A program made the translations under genes and the position numbers. Shown piece by piece: positions 24,846-34,555 of a stretch of DNA of 64,000 nt. Under the pieces are notes generated by a model that saw only the letters and a program-made list of their open reading frames with translations, was not told the DNA's origin and made no database searches. This stretch comes from Gordonia tangerina (GTDB taxonomy: Bacteria > Actinomycetota > Actinomycetes > Mycobacteriales > Mycobacteriaceae): contig NZ_JAKGCU010000007.1 in the NCBI RefSeq assembly GCF_021556435.1, positions 62,001 through 126,000 of the forward strand. The letters run 5' to 3'. Positions within the stretch are counted from its first letter, which is position 1. Each line of letters opens with the position of its first letter.

Positions 24846-24890
24846 GGTCGAGTAGTCGCGAGGCGCTAGCCGAGCGGCGTATCGAGACCA
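24845..24890. repeat. Dispersed intergenic repeat (TGGTCGAGTAG...ATCGAGACCA), copy 2
   Basis: A 46-base element sharing both ends with the copy at 9300-9350 (TGGTCGAGTAG and CGTATCGAGACCA). The interior is TCGCGAGGCGCTAGCCGAGC. It overlaps the 3' end of the convergent TetR gene: the last eight codons and the stop (TAG, read from CTA 24866-24868) come from the repeat. Confidence 0.75.
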
Positions 24891-25513
24891 CCCGCCACGT
24901 CCCGCGGATCAGCCCGCAAACCGGGCATGAGGTATCTCCGCACATGCCGCAGCACCGCGTCCGGATCGTCGGGGTCGATGGTCTCCGACGGCACCGTCCC
25001 GAGACTGATCAGCACGCGCGCAACCCATTCGGAGACCTCGGCGAGGTCGTGGGCGGGGTGGATCTCGCCACGGTCGGTGGCCGCTTCGACGTACGGGCGC
25101 CAGAACGCCGACAGATCGGGTACCAGGCCGGTGACACCCGCGCCGGCACACGCCGCGAAGTCGTCGGGCTCCTCGGTCCGCAGGCGCATCAGCAAGGTGC
25201 CCGGGTCGTCGTAGGCGCCACGTCCGATCCGCACCCCGGCTGCCACTTGCCGGTCGAACCCCTCGATTCGATCGAGTTCGCCGACGGCACCGGACCAGAA
25301 CGATTCGTTCAATCGCACGATCGCGGCGCCGATCAGCGTGGATTTGTCCGGAAAGTGGCGATAGAGCCACGCGCGCGAAACTCCCGCGGTCTCGGCCACC
25401 TGCTGCATCGTGGTGGCGCGAATTCCTTTGTCGGCGAGCAGCTTCTCCGTCGCGTCCAGGAGTCGGCCGCTCACCGTGCTGGTCGGACGGCTGTCGGTCG
25501 ATGCCTCGCTCAC
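24866..25513 (-). CDS. TetR-family regulator divergent from the Baeyer-Villiger operon
   Basis: A 215-residue TetR protein. The helix-turn-helix reads LLDATEKLLADKGIRATTMQ then QVAETAGVSRAWLYRHFPDKSTLI. The C-terminal dimer/ligand domain is diverged. The start is GTG 25513. The last residues (GGLDTPLG) and the stop are provided by a dispersed intergenic repeat, so the original C-terminus has probably been replaced or trimmed there. It is divergent from the flavin monooxygenase gene at 25636. Two matching 26-base palindromes lie in the 122-base intergenic region, so it probably represses itself and that operon until a ketone-like inducer binds. Confidence 0.87.
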   Translation of the reverse strand: MSEASTDSRPTSTVSGRLLDATEKLLADKGIRATTMQQVAETAGVSRAWLYRHFPDKSTLIGAAIVRLNESFWSGAVGELDRIEGFDRQVAAGVRIGRGAYDDPGTLLMRLRTEEPDDFAACAGAGVTGLVPDLSAFWRPYVEAATDRGEIHPAHDLAEVSEWVARVLISLGTVPSETIDPDDPDAVLRHVRRYLMPGLRADPRDVAGGLDTPLG

Positions 25514-25532
25514 AACCGAACCCTAGCAAATC

Positions 25533-25602
25533 GTAGACAAATCCCGGATTCTGTCCACTTCGCCAGCCCGGATGCGGTAGACAGAATATGCAATCTGTCT
25601 AC
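25533..25602. promoter_or_regulatory. Two matching TetR-type operators
   Basis: Two 26-base inverted repeats of the form GTAGACAR-N10-CTGTCYAC: 25533-25558 (GTAGACAA/CTGTCCAC) and 25577-25602 (GTAGACAG/CTGTCTAC, perfect 8-base arms). Centres are 44 bases apart. They lie 20 bases from the TetR GTG and 34 bases from the monooxygenase ATG. Duplicated, position-appropriate and AT-rich, they are strong candidates for the divergent operators of this TetR protein. Confidence 0.75.
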
Positions 25603-25635
25603 TGCCTGTCGTTGTGGGCCGTTCGATGAGGAAAC

Positions 25636-27033
25636 ATGACCACGTACCTACCGCGAACCGCGATCATCGGGGCCGGCATCAGCGGCCTCACCGCTGGCAA
25701 GATGCTGGCGGACTACGGCGTGCCGTACACCTGTTTCGAATCCTCGGATCGGATCGGGGGAAATTGGGCTTTCGGCAATCCGAACGGGCACAGCAGCGCC
25801 TATCGTTCCCTGCACATCGACACCTCCAAGCATCAGCTGAGCTTCCGTGACTTCCCGATGCCCAAGGAGTACCCCGACTTCCCACACCACACCCAGATCA
25901 AGGCGTATCTGGACTCCTACGCCGAGGCCTTCGGATTGCTGGACAACATCGAGTTCCGCAACGGTGTCACCCACGCCCGCAGGCTCGATGAGGGCGGCTG
26001 GGAACTGTCCACCGAGTGCGGTGAGACCCGCTACTTCGACCTGCTGATCGTGGCGAACGGCCATCACTGGGACCCGCGCCTGCCCGACTTCCCGGGCACC
26101 TTCGACGGCCTCGAGATGCATGCCCACCACTACATCGATCCGAAGACCCCACACGACTTCACCGGCAAACGAATCCTGGTGGTGGGGCTTGGGAACAGCG
26201 CCGCCGACATCGCGGTCGAGTTGTCGTCGAAGGCGCTCGACAACACGCTCACGCTGTCCACTCGTTCGGGCGCGTGGATCGTGCCGAAATACTTCGCCGG
26301 GCAACCGGCCGACAAGTACTACCACACCTCGCCGTACATCCCGTGGTCGTGGCAGCGCAAGTTCATGCAGGTGATGCAGCCGATGACCGCTGGTCGACCT
26401 GAGGACTACGGCCTGCCGACGCCGAATCACAAGTTCTTCGAGGCACATCCGACGCAGTCGGTGGAACTGCCGCTACGCCTCGGATCCGGTGATGTGATCC
26501 CGAAACCGAACATCTCCCGACTCGACGGTTCGACCGTGCACTTCGAGGACGGCACATCCGATGACTTCGACATCATCATCTACGCAACCGGGTACAACAT
26601 CACCTTTCCGTTCTTCGATCCGGACTTCATCAGTGCGCCCGACAATCGCATCGACCTCTACAAGCGGATGTTCTACCCAGGCATCGACGATCTCGTCTTC
26701 GCCGGGTTCGCGCAGGCGACGCCGACCCTGTTCCCGTTCGTGGAATGCCAATCGCGGCTCATCGGTGCCTACGCGGTCGGCCGTTATCGGCTACCGGGTG
26801 TCGACGACATGCGACGGGTCATTGCCGAGGACATGCAGTTCTTCACCGGACACATGCTGGACCGCCCGCGACACACTCAACAACTCGACCACTATCTCTA
26901 CGAACACGACATTCGCACCAAGGAGATTCCGTCCGGGATGAAACGTGCAGCAGCGCAGGGGAGCCCGCCATGGTCGCGGGTAGGCGAGCGCGCGCAGCAG
27001 CGGACCGCGGTGGCGGCGGGAGCGCAGGAATGA
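25636..27033 (+). CDS. Flavin-containing / Baeyer-Villiger-type monooxygenase
   Basis: A 465-residue two-dinucleotide-binding flavoprotein. The FAD motif is AIIGAGISGLTAGKML near the start. The FMO-type fingerprint FxGxxxHxxxY is present as FDGLEMHAHHY (about 155-165). The NADP motif is ILVVGLGNSAADIA (about 178-190), and the C-terminal FATGY-like motif is IIYATGYN. It would insert one oxygen into a ketone or heteroatom using NADPH and O2. The downstream alpha/beta hydrolase and SDR, each overlapping by 4 bases, suggest a ketone to ester to alcohol/acid pathway. The C-terminal 30 residues are Ala/Arg/Gln-rich. Confidence 0.9.
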   Translation: MTTYLPRTAIIGAGISGLTAGKMLADYGVPYTCFESSDRIGGNWAFGNPNGHSSAYRSLHIDTSKHQLSFRDFPMPKEYPDFPHHTQIKAYLDSYAEAFGLLDNIEFRNGVTHARRLDEGGWELSTECGETRYFDLLIVANGHHWDPRLPDFPGTFDGLEMHAHHYIDPKTPHDFTGKRILVVGLGNSAADIAVELSSKALDNTLTLSTRSGAWIVPKYFAGQPADKYYHTSPYIPWSWQRKFMQVMQPMTAGRPEDYGLPTPNHKFFEAHPTQSVELPLRLGSGDVIPKPNISRLDGSTVHFEDGTSDDFDIIIYATGYNITFPFFDPDFISAPDNRIDLYKRMFYPGIDDLVFAGFAQATPTLFPFVECQSRLIGAYAVGRYRLPGVDDMRRVIAEDMQFFTGHMLDRPRHTQQLDHYLYEHDIRTKEIPSGMKRAAAQGSPPWSRVGERAQQRTAVAAGAQE

Positions 27034-27977
27034 CAATCAACCGACAGACCGTGACCTTCGATTCGCACGGCACCGCGTGTGACGCCTGGTTCTTCGGCGG
27101 CGCAACGGATTCGGCCTTCGATGCGCCCTCCGGACGTCCCGTCGTGGTGATGGCGCATGGCTTTGCCGGCACCAAGGATTCCGGCCTCGAACCGTACGCG
27201 CGTCGGCTCGCCGACGCGGGTCTGGCGGTGTTCGCCTTCGACTATCGCGGCTTCGGCCTATCCGACGGAGCACCGCGCCAGCGGATCTCGATGACCGGTC
27301 AGGCCGATGACTACCGTGCGGCCATCGTCGCCGCGAAGCGTCAACCGGGAGTCGATCCCACGCGGGTGATTCTCTGGGGGATATCGCAATCGGGCGGTCA
27401 TGCGCTCATCGTCGGCGGCGGCCGCACCGACATCGCGGCGGTGATCAGCATGGTGCCGCTCGTCAACGGGCTCGCTGCCGGAATCCACCACTACCCGCAG
27501 GTTGGCGCCGCCGCCATGCTGCGTTCCACCGCGGTCGGCATCGGCAGTACGTTGGCCGTCAAGACCGGCCGTGCGCCGACGATGATGCCGGTCGTCGGCC
27601 GGCCGGGGGAGAAGGCCGCACTGACCTCGCCCGGCTTCTACGACAGCTACCTCGCCATCGCGGGGCCGTCATGGCGCAACGAGGTCGACGCCTCGGTTGG
27701 CTTGGAACTGGGCAGCTTCCGCGCCGACAAGGCCGCCGAGAACGTCACGGCGCCAGTGCTCATGCAGATCGCGGACTTCGACCAGGGTGCGCCACCACAT
27801 GCTGCGGCCAAGGCCGGGTTCAAGGCGCGCGCCGAGGTTCGGCATTACCCCTGCGACCATTTCGACGTCTTCGAAGGCAATGACTGGTTCGAACCCGCGG
27901 TCGCCCATCAGATAGCTTTCCTGACCCGCCACCTCGCCGGCGATCGGGCCGATGCCGCTGAGGGGGTGCCACGATGA
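27030..27977 (+). CDS. Alpha/beta hydrolase
   Basis: A 315-residue serine hydrolase. Visible parts are the oxyanion-region VVVMAHGFAGTKDSGLEPYA, FAFDYRGFGLSDG, the nucleophile elbow LWGISQSGGHAL (Ser in GISQSG), the acid strand VLMQIADFDQGAPP and the catalytic histidine region YPCDHFDVFEG. The 26745-27029 extension of the frame overlaps the monooxygenase gene and is not used; ATG 27030 overlaps its stop (ATGA). In this operon it probably hydrolyses the ester or lactone produced by the monooxygenase. Confidence 0.88.
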   Translation: MTINRQTVTFDSHGTACDAWFFGGATDSAFDAPSGRPVVVMAHGFAGTKDSGLEPYARRLADAGLAVFAFDYRGFGLSDGAPRQRISMTGQADDYRAAIVAAKRQPGVDPTRVILWGISQSGGHALIVGGGRTDIAAVISMVPLVNGLAAGIHHYPQVGAAAMLRSTAVGIGSTLAVKTGRAPTMMPVVGRPGEKAALTSPGFYDSYLAIAGPSWRNEVDASVGLELGSFRADKAAENVTAPVLMQIADFDQGAPPHAAAKAGFKARAEVRHYPCDHFDVFEGNDWFEPAVAHQIAFLTRHLAGDRADAAEGVPR

Positions 27978-28723
27978 CACCCACCGCGGTCGTCGTCGGC
28001 GGCGCATCGGGCATCGGGCTGGCCACGGCGAGGGTGCTTGCTGCCGAGGGGTTCTCGGTGGTGGTCGCCGATGTGAACAGCGACGCCGCCCTCGCCGCGG
28101 CAGAGGAGATCGGCGGCCGTGCGGTCACCCTGGATGTCACCGACGAGTCGTCGGTTGCCGCAGGATTCGCGTCAGTCGACGAACTCGAGGCGGTGGTCAG
28201 CTGCGCCGGTCTCACCGTTCCCGGAGCGCTCACCGAACTGGGACTCGACCAGTGGCAGACCAGCATCGACGTATGTCTCACCGGGTCGTTCCTGGTGCTC
28301 AAGCACGCCGGGCAGCGGATGGTCGACGGCGGCAGCATCACGGTGATCTCCTCGCTCAACGGTCGCCAACCCGGGGCCGGGATGGGCGCCTACTGTGCGG
28401 CGAAGGCCGGGGTCACCATGTTGGTCGAGGTCGCGGCCCTCGAACTGGCGCCGCGCAAGATCAGGGTCAACGCCATCTCTCCTGGCCTCGTCGACACGCC
28501 CCTCACCGAAGGTCTCGCGCTGGTGCCGGGCCTCGTCGACGAGTACCTCGAGAACACCCCGCTCGGTCGCAGCGGCCGTCCCGAAGAGGTGGCCGACATG
28601 GCCGCGTACCTCGCCTCCGAGAAGGCTGCGTGGATCACCGGCTCCGCCTTCGACCTCAACGGCGGCGCCCACTTGCAACGCTACCCGGACGTCCTCGGCA
28701 AGATCCGCGCCCTATCGTCCTGA
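27974..28723 (+). CDS. Short-chain dehydrogenase/reductase
   Basis: A 249-residue classical SDR: cofactor motif VVVGGASGIGLATA, VSCAGLTVPG in place of NNAG, catalytic Ser in VISSLNG, and the YxxxK motif in GAYCAAKAGV. The acidic residue after strand 2 (VVADVNSD) suggests NAD preference. It overlaps the hydrolase stop by 4 bases and ends 11 bases before a 70-bp palindrome. As third gene of the Baeyer-Villiger operon it may oxidise the alcohol released by ester cleavage, or form the ketone substrate from a secondary alcohol. Confidence 0.88.
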   Translation: MTPTAVVVGGASGIGLATARVLAAEGFSVVVADVNSDAALAAAEEIGGRAVTLDVTDESSVAAGFASVDELEAVVSCAGLTVPGALTELGLDQWQTSIDVCLTGSFLVLKHAGQRMVDGGSITVISSLNGRQPGAGMGAYCAAKAGVTMLVEVAALELAPRKIRVNAISPGLVDTPLTEGLALVPGLVDEYLENTPLGRSGRPEEVADMAAYLASEKAAWITGSAFDLNGGAHLQRYPDVLGKIRALSS

Positions 28724-28734
28724 CTGCCTTGGGT

Positions 28735-28804
28735 GTTCGTCCCCCGGGTATCGGCAGGTTCTCCGTGCGTTTGAGGGGGAGATGGCGATTCCCGGGGGAC
28801 GAAC
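28735..28804. repeat. 70-bp palindromic repeat, copy B
   Basis: It begins GTTCGTCCCCCGGGTATC and ends GATTCCCGGGGGACGAAC. The two halves pair at 25 of 35 positions, with the outer 14 perfect. It is exactly 70 bp, starting 11 bases after the SDR stop and ending 65 bases before the AbiEi-like gene. With copy C it brackets that gene. Confidence 0.85.
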
Positions 28805-28869
28805 CATGGGGAGTGGGCCTGTGGATGGATGAATCGCGTTGTGCTCGGAAGCGGGCATGATCACGGGCC

Positions 28870-29841
28870 ATGGACAAGAACAACATCGGTCCCCGCGATC
28901 TCGTCTTCCGCGCAGACGCGATCCGTGCCGGCCGGACCGACAGCGAGCTGAACCGAGAGGTGCATGCCGGAAGTTCGCAGCGGGTCTGGCACGGAGCATA
29001 TCTACCCGTTGCCGGAGACGAATCGACGCTGTCATACGCGGCCAAGTTGGAAAGATACCGCGCCACGGTGATCGCGGCGTCGCTCAACGGTGGCCCCAAT
29101 CGCACGGCCAGCCACGTCTCGGCGGCAGCCATGCATCGCATCCCGATGTTGAACCCGGACTTCTCGATGGTCCACTTCACCTCCACCACAACGGGAAAGC
29201 ACATCAAACGCGGCATCATCCATCAAGCGGCGTTACGCGAGTCCGACATCGTCGTCGTCGACGACACCCAGGTGACATCACTGGCTCGATCGGTGTGCGA
29301 CGTTGCGCGGATGGGCACCCTCGTGCAGGCAGTCTGCGTCCTCGACTCGGGGCTCCACCTCGGTGTGACGCCAGCCGAACTCGACAACCAGCTCAAGCTT
29401 CTGTCCCGCCGACGCGGCATTGCGATGCTGCGCTCGGCGCTGGCGTTGGCCAACGGCCTGTCGGAGAGTGTTGGTGAAACCGTGAGTCGTGTCGGGTTGG
29501 CCGACTGTCCCGTGATCCCCGTTCCTGAGTTGCAAGTTGAGATCGAGGTCGAGCTCGGGGGGCGCCGACAGACGGTACGCGGCGACTTCGGCTGGCGTGA
29601 TCGCAGCGGGCGGCTCCGAGTGGTCGGCGAGTTCGACGGGCGTTTCAAGTATCACCGTACGAAGCCGTTCGCTGACGACCGCTTGCCCGAGGATGTCATC
29701 TACGACGAGAAGCTGCGTGAGGACGCGATTCGAGCCACGGGGCCACAGGTCGTTCGTTGGACATGGTCCGACGCGCGACGGCCAAAGGTGCTCCATCCCA
29801 GGGTGATCGCTGCGCTTCGTGCGGCCGGCATTGTCCAGTGA
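28870..29841 (+). CDS. AbiEi-antitoxin-like protein with C-terminal endonuclease-like region
   Basis: A 323-residue protein. The N-terminal 50 residues (DLVFRADAIRAGRTDSELNR, then VWHGAYLPVAG) resemble the winged-helix AbiEi-type domain. The middle resembles AbiEi (VTSLARSVCDVARMG). The C-terminal third (RGDFGWRDRSGRLRVVGEFD, then YDEKLREDAIRATGPQVVRWTW) looks like a Vsr/DUF559-type nuclease fold, with Asp, Glu-Phe-Asp and Lys at likely PD-(D/E)XK positions. No AbiEii-like toxin gene is adjacent, so it is an orphan in this respect. It is bracketed by 70-bp palindromes, copies B and C. The combination is common among actinobacterial hypothetical proteins as I remember them; function is unproven. 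Confidence 0.7.
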   Translation: MDKNNIGPRDLVFRADAIRAGRTDSELNREVHAGSSQRVWHGAYLPVAGDESTLSYAAKLERYRATVIAASLNGGPNRTASHVSAAAMHRIPMLNPDFSMVHFTSTTTGKHIKRGIIHQAALRESDIVVVDDTQVTSLARSVCDVARMGTLVQAVCVLDSGLHLGVTPAELDNQLKLLSRRRGIAMLRSALALANGLSESVGETVSRVGLADCPVIPVPELQVEIEVELGGRRQTVRGDFGWRDRSGRLRVVGEFDGRFKYHRTKPFADDRLPEDVIYDEKLREDAIRATGPQVVRWTWSDARRPKVLHPRVIAALRAAGIVQ

Positions 29842-29843
29842 CG

Positions 29844-29913
29844 GTTCTTCCCCCGGGTATCGCCAGACCCCCTCTGAACTCGTGGAGAGTCTGGTGATAC
29901 CCGGGGGAGGAAC
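29844..29913. repeat. 70-bp palindromic repeat, copy C
   Basis: It begins GTTCTTCCCCCGGGTATCGC and ends GATACCCGGGGGAGGAAC. The halves pair at 27 of 35 positions, including CCAGAC/GTCTGG in the inner stem. It starts 2 bases after the stop of the AbiEi-like gene and lies 13 bases from the end of the convergent methyltransferase gene, so it could terminate transcription from both sides. Confidence 0.87.
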
Positions 29914-29926
29914 CTGCAGGGCGGAG

Positions 29927-31640
<1,714 letters not shown>

Positions 31641-31663
31641 CCCGCCAACAGGGGGAGCCCTCC

Positions 31664-31939
31664 ATGTGCCGCAACATCACCGAACTGCGTGGTCTGGAGC
31701 CCGCGGCGACCGACGAAGAGATCGAAGCCGCCGCCCGGCAGTACATCCGCAAGGTGAGCGGCATCCGGCACCCGTCGGCGAACAACGCCGAGGCATTCGA
31801 GGAGGCTGTGCGCAAGGTCACCGAGACCACGCACGAACTCCTCGACGCGCTCCCCGAGCGGCGACAACCGCCCAAGACGGTGCCGCCGTTGCGACGGCCG
31901 GAGGTCCGGGCTCGGATGGCGGGGCGCTCCTCGGCGTAG
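31664..31939 (+). CDS. DUF2277 protein
   Basis: A 91-residue protein beginning MCRNITELRGLEP, the hallmark start of DUF2277, followed by AATDEEIEAAARQYIRKVSG and FEEAVRKVTETTHELLDALP. The family members I recall are all this short, cytoplasmic and functionally uncharacterised; the fold looks alpha-helical with a conserved Cys2 near the N-terminus. It lies 23 bases after the oxidoreductase and is probably cotranscribed. Nothing further can be said about its role. Confidence 0.85.
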   Translation: MCRNITELRGLEPAATDEEIEAAARQYIRKVSGIRHPSANNAEAFEEAVRKVTETTHELLDALPERRQPPKTVPPLRRPEVRARMAGRSSA

Positions 31940-32005
31940 GCCGACTTTCGCGCGCGATGAGTCGGGCATGAGTGGTCGCGTGACCGTGCTCGCTACTGTG
32001 CAGAG

Positions 32006-33796
32006 GTGACACCCCTCTCCCGGCCCCTACGCGTCACGGTGGTGCTGATCGTCGCCGCAGTGCTCGCGACGACGGGCCTGATCGGAATGCCGCGGGCAGC
32101 TGCCGCTCCCACCGACAACTGCGCGCCGCCCGGCGTCGAGTCGGCGTCGGCGGCTCCGCTCAACCTTGCGGCCGCCGAGCAGGGCGGCGAAGACCGCTTC
32201 ACCACAGCCACCACCACGCCGATCGACCAGATCGACGTGAGTCAGCTCGAGCTACTCACGCCCGGCACGCTGTCAGTGGGCACCCTGTCCGACGCCGGTC
32301 CGAGCATCTGTGTCAACGGCCAGGGCGTGTTCACCGGCTTCGACAACGAGCTCCTCAAAGCGGTGGCCGCCAAGCTCGGCCTGCAGATCCAGTTCGCCGG
32401 GACCGAGTTCGCCGGGCTGCTGTCGCAGGTTGCCACCAACCGCTTCGATGTCGGCTCGTCGTCGATCACCACGACCGATGAGCGTCGCCGAACCGTCGAT
32501 TTCACCAACGGCTACGACTTCGGCTACTTCTCGCTCGTCGCGCCGGACGGCGGTGCGGTCCAAGGCTTCGGCGACCTGAACGATTCCGTGCGGATCGGCG
32601 TCGTGCAGGGCACCGTGCAGGACGACTACGTCGTCAACACGCTCGGGCTCGACCCGGTCAAGTTCCCCGACTACGCCACCGCCTACGCGAACCTGAAGGC
32701 CGGGCAGATCGATGCCTGGGTGGCGCCGTCGCAGCAGGCCGAGGGGTCGGTGCAGCCCGGCGACAACGCGTCGATCGTGGAGAACACATTCAGCGTCAAC
32801 AACTTCATCGCCTGGGCGATCGGCAAGAACAAACCCAATCTGACCGAGGCCCTCAACTCCGGTCTGGACGCGGTGATCGCCGACGGCACCTATGCGGACC
32901 TGTACGCCGACTGGGTTCCGCGCGAGCTACCCGACGGCTGGAAACCGGGCAGTAAGGCTGCGCCGGAACCCGAACTGCCTGACTTCGCCGCGATCGCCCG
33001 CGAGAACGCCGACGACACCGCTGCCGGCGACACCGCACCGAAGAGCACCCTGGAACAACTCGGCGCGACATTCTTCGACTGGGGGCTGTACAAGGAGTCG
33101 TTCCCCGACCTGATCAAGACCGGCCTGGTCAACACGCTGATCCTGTCGCTGGTTTCCGGGGTGCTGGGCACCATCCTCGGCATGCTGCTGGCGGTCGCGG
33201 GCATCTCCCGGTCCCGCTGGCTGCGCTGGCCGGCCCGGATTTACACCGACATCTTCCGCGGCCTGCCCGCGGTGGTGGTGATCCTCATCGTCGGGCTCGG
33301 AGTGGGCCCGGTGGTGCGTGGCATCACCGGCAACAATCCGTACTGGCTCGGCGCGGTCGCGCTCGCCTTGCTCTCTGCGGCCTACATCGGCGAGATCTTC
33401 CGCTCCGGCATCCAGAGCGTCGACGACGGGCAGATGGAGGCGTCACGCGCCATCGGCTTCAGTTACCGGCAGTCGATGCGGCTCGTCGTGGTGCCCCAGG
33501 GTGTGCGCCGCGTCCTTCCGGCCTTGATGAACCAATTCATCGCCCTGATCAAGGACAGTTCGCTGGTCTATTTCCTCGGGTTGCTGGCCAGTCAACGCGA
33601 ACTGTTCGCGGTGGGACGTGACCTCAACGCCCAGACCGGCAATCTGTCGCCGCTGGTGGCTGCGGGCATCGTGTACCTGGTGCTCACCATTCCGCTGACC
33701 CATTTGGTCAACTACATCGACGCCCGCCTACGGACGGGCCGATCCGTCGAGGTAGATGAGGATCCGGTACCCCCGACTGCCGTCGAGAGAGGCTGA
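32006..33796 (+). CDS. Amino-acid ABC transporter: fused substrate-binding protein and permease
   Basis: A 596-residue fusion. Residues 1-34 are a signal peptide ending PRAAAA. Residues about 60-310 are a family 3 solute-binding domain (LLTPGTLSVGTLSDAGPSIC in part, FTGFDNELLKAVAAKLGL, SSSITTTDERRRTVDFT). After a linker, residues about 355-575 are a HisM/GlnP-type permease with five or six membrane segments and the EAA-like loop QMEASRAIGFSYRQSMRLVV. It pairs with the ATPase gene 3 bases downstream to import a polar amino acid, glutamine or glutamate type by family. The start is GTG 32006. Binding-protein-permease fusions are known but less common than separate genes. Confidence 0.88.
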   Translation: MTPLSRPLRVTVVLIVAAVLATTGLIGMPRAAAAPTDNCAPPGVESASAAPLNLAAAEQGGEDRFTTATTTPIDQIDVSQLELLTPGTLSVGTLSDAGPSICVNGQGVFTGFDNELLKAVAAKLGLQIQFAGTEFAGLLSQVATNRFDVGSSSITTTDERRRTVDFTNGYDFGYFSLVAPDGGAVQGFGDLNDSVRIGVVQGTVQDDYVVNTLGLDPVKFPDYATAYANLKAGQIDAWVAPSQQAEGSVQPGDNASIVENTFSVNNFIAWAIGKNKPNLTEALNSGLDAVIADGTYADLYADWVPRELPDGWKPGSKAAPEPELPDFAAIARENADDTAAGDTAPKSTLEQLGATFFDWGLYKESFPDLIKTGLVNTLILSLVSGVLGTILGMLLAVAGISRSRWLRWPARIYTDIFRGLPAVVVILIVGLGVGPVVRGITGNNPYWLGAVALALLSAAYIGEIFRSGIQSVDDGQMEASRAIGFSYRQSMRLVVVPQGVRRVLPALMNQFIALIKDSSLVYFLGLLASQRELFAVGRDLNAQTGNLSPLVAAGIVYLVLTIPLTHLVNYIDARLRTGRSVEVDEDPVPPTAVERG

Positions 33797-33799
33797 GCA

Positions 33800-34546
33800 G
33801 TGTCTGAGACCACCACCCGCGATGCGGTGTCGCTGACCGGTACCGATCTGCATCTGTCGTTCGGCAAGAACCATGTGCTGCGCGGTGTCGACATCGCCGT
33901 CGACGCCGGCACCACCACCACTGTCATCGGTCCGTCCGGGTCAGGGAAGTCGACGTTGCTGCGGGTGCTCAACCGGCTGCACGAACCCGACAAGGGTGAC
34001 ATCGCGCTCGACGGCCGTTCGGTGCTGCGCGACAATCCCGATGAACTGCGCCGTCGCATCGGCATGGTGTTCCAGCACTTCAATCTGTTCCCGCACAAGA
34101 CGGTGGCGCAGAACATCGCGTTGGGTCCGCGCAAGCTGCGTGGGTTGAGCAAAGACGAGGCGCACGAGGTTGCGTTGCGGCAACTCGACGTCGTCGGTCT
34201 GCGCGCGAAAGCCGATGTGCGGCCGGGCAAGCTGTCGGGCGGCCAGCAGCAGCGGGTGGCGATCGCCCGTGCGCTGGCGATGTCACCGCAGGTGATGTTC
34301 TTCGACGAGGCCACCTCCGCGCTGGACCCCGAACTCGTCAAAGGGGTCCTTGCGCTGATGGCGGACCTCTCGGCGGAGGGGATGACGATGGTGGTGGTCA
34401 CCCACGAGATGGGCTACGCGCGCAACGTCTCCGATCACGTGTTGTTCATGGACCACGGCGCGGTGGTGGAAACCGGGCCGCCCGAGCAGCTGTTCACCGA
34501 CGCGTCGTCGGAGCGGCTGCGCAACTTCCTGTCTCAGGTGCTCTGA
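33800..34546 (+). CDS. Amino-acid ABC transporter ATPase
   Basis: A 248-residue ABC ATPase of the GlnQ/HisP type. Walker A is GPSGSGKST (about residues 44-52), the Q-loop is RIGMVFQHFNLFPHKT, the signature LSGGQQQRVAIARAL, Walker B VMFFDEATSALDPE, and the switch VVTHEMGYA. It starts at GTG 33800, 3 bases after the fused permease gene, and completes a minimal two-gene importer energised at the cytoplasmic membrane. It is convergent with the amidohydrolase gene, 9 bases apart. Confidence 0.93.
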   Translation: MSETTTRDAVSLTGTDLHLSFGKNHVLRGVDIAVDAGTTTTVIGPSGSGKSTLLRVLNRLHEPDKGDIALDGRSVLRDNPDELRRRIGMVFQHFNLFPHKTVAQNIALGPRKLRGLSKDEAHEVALRQLDVVGLRAKADVRPGKLSGGQQQRVAIARALAMSPQVMFFDEATSALDPELVKGVLALMADLSAEGMTMVVVTHEMGYARNVSDHVLFMDHGAVVETGPPEQLFTDASSERLRNFLSQVL

Positions 34547-34555
34547 GCGCACGCC

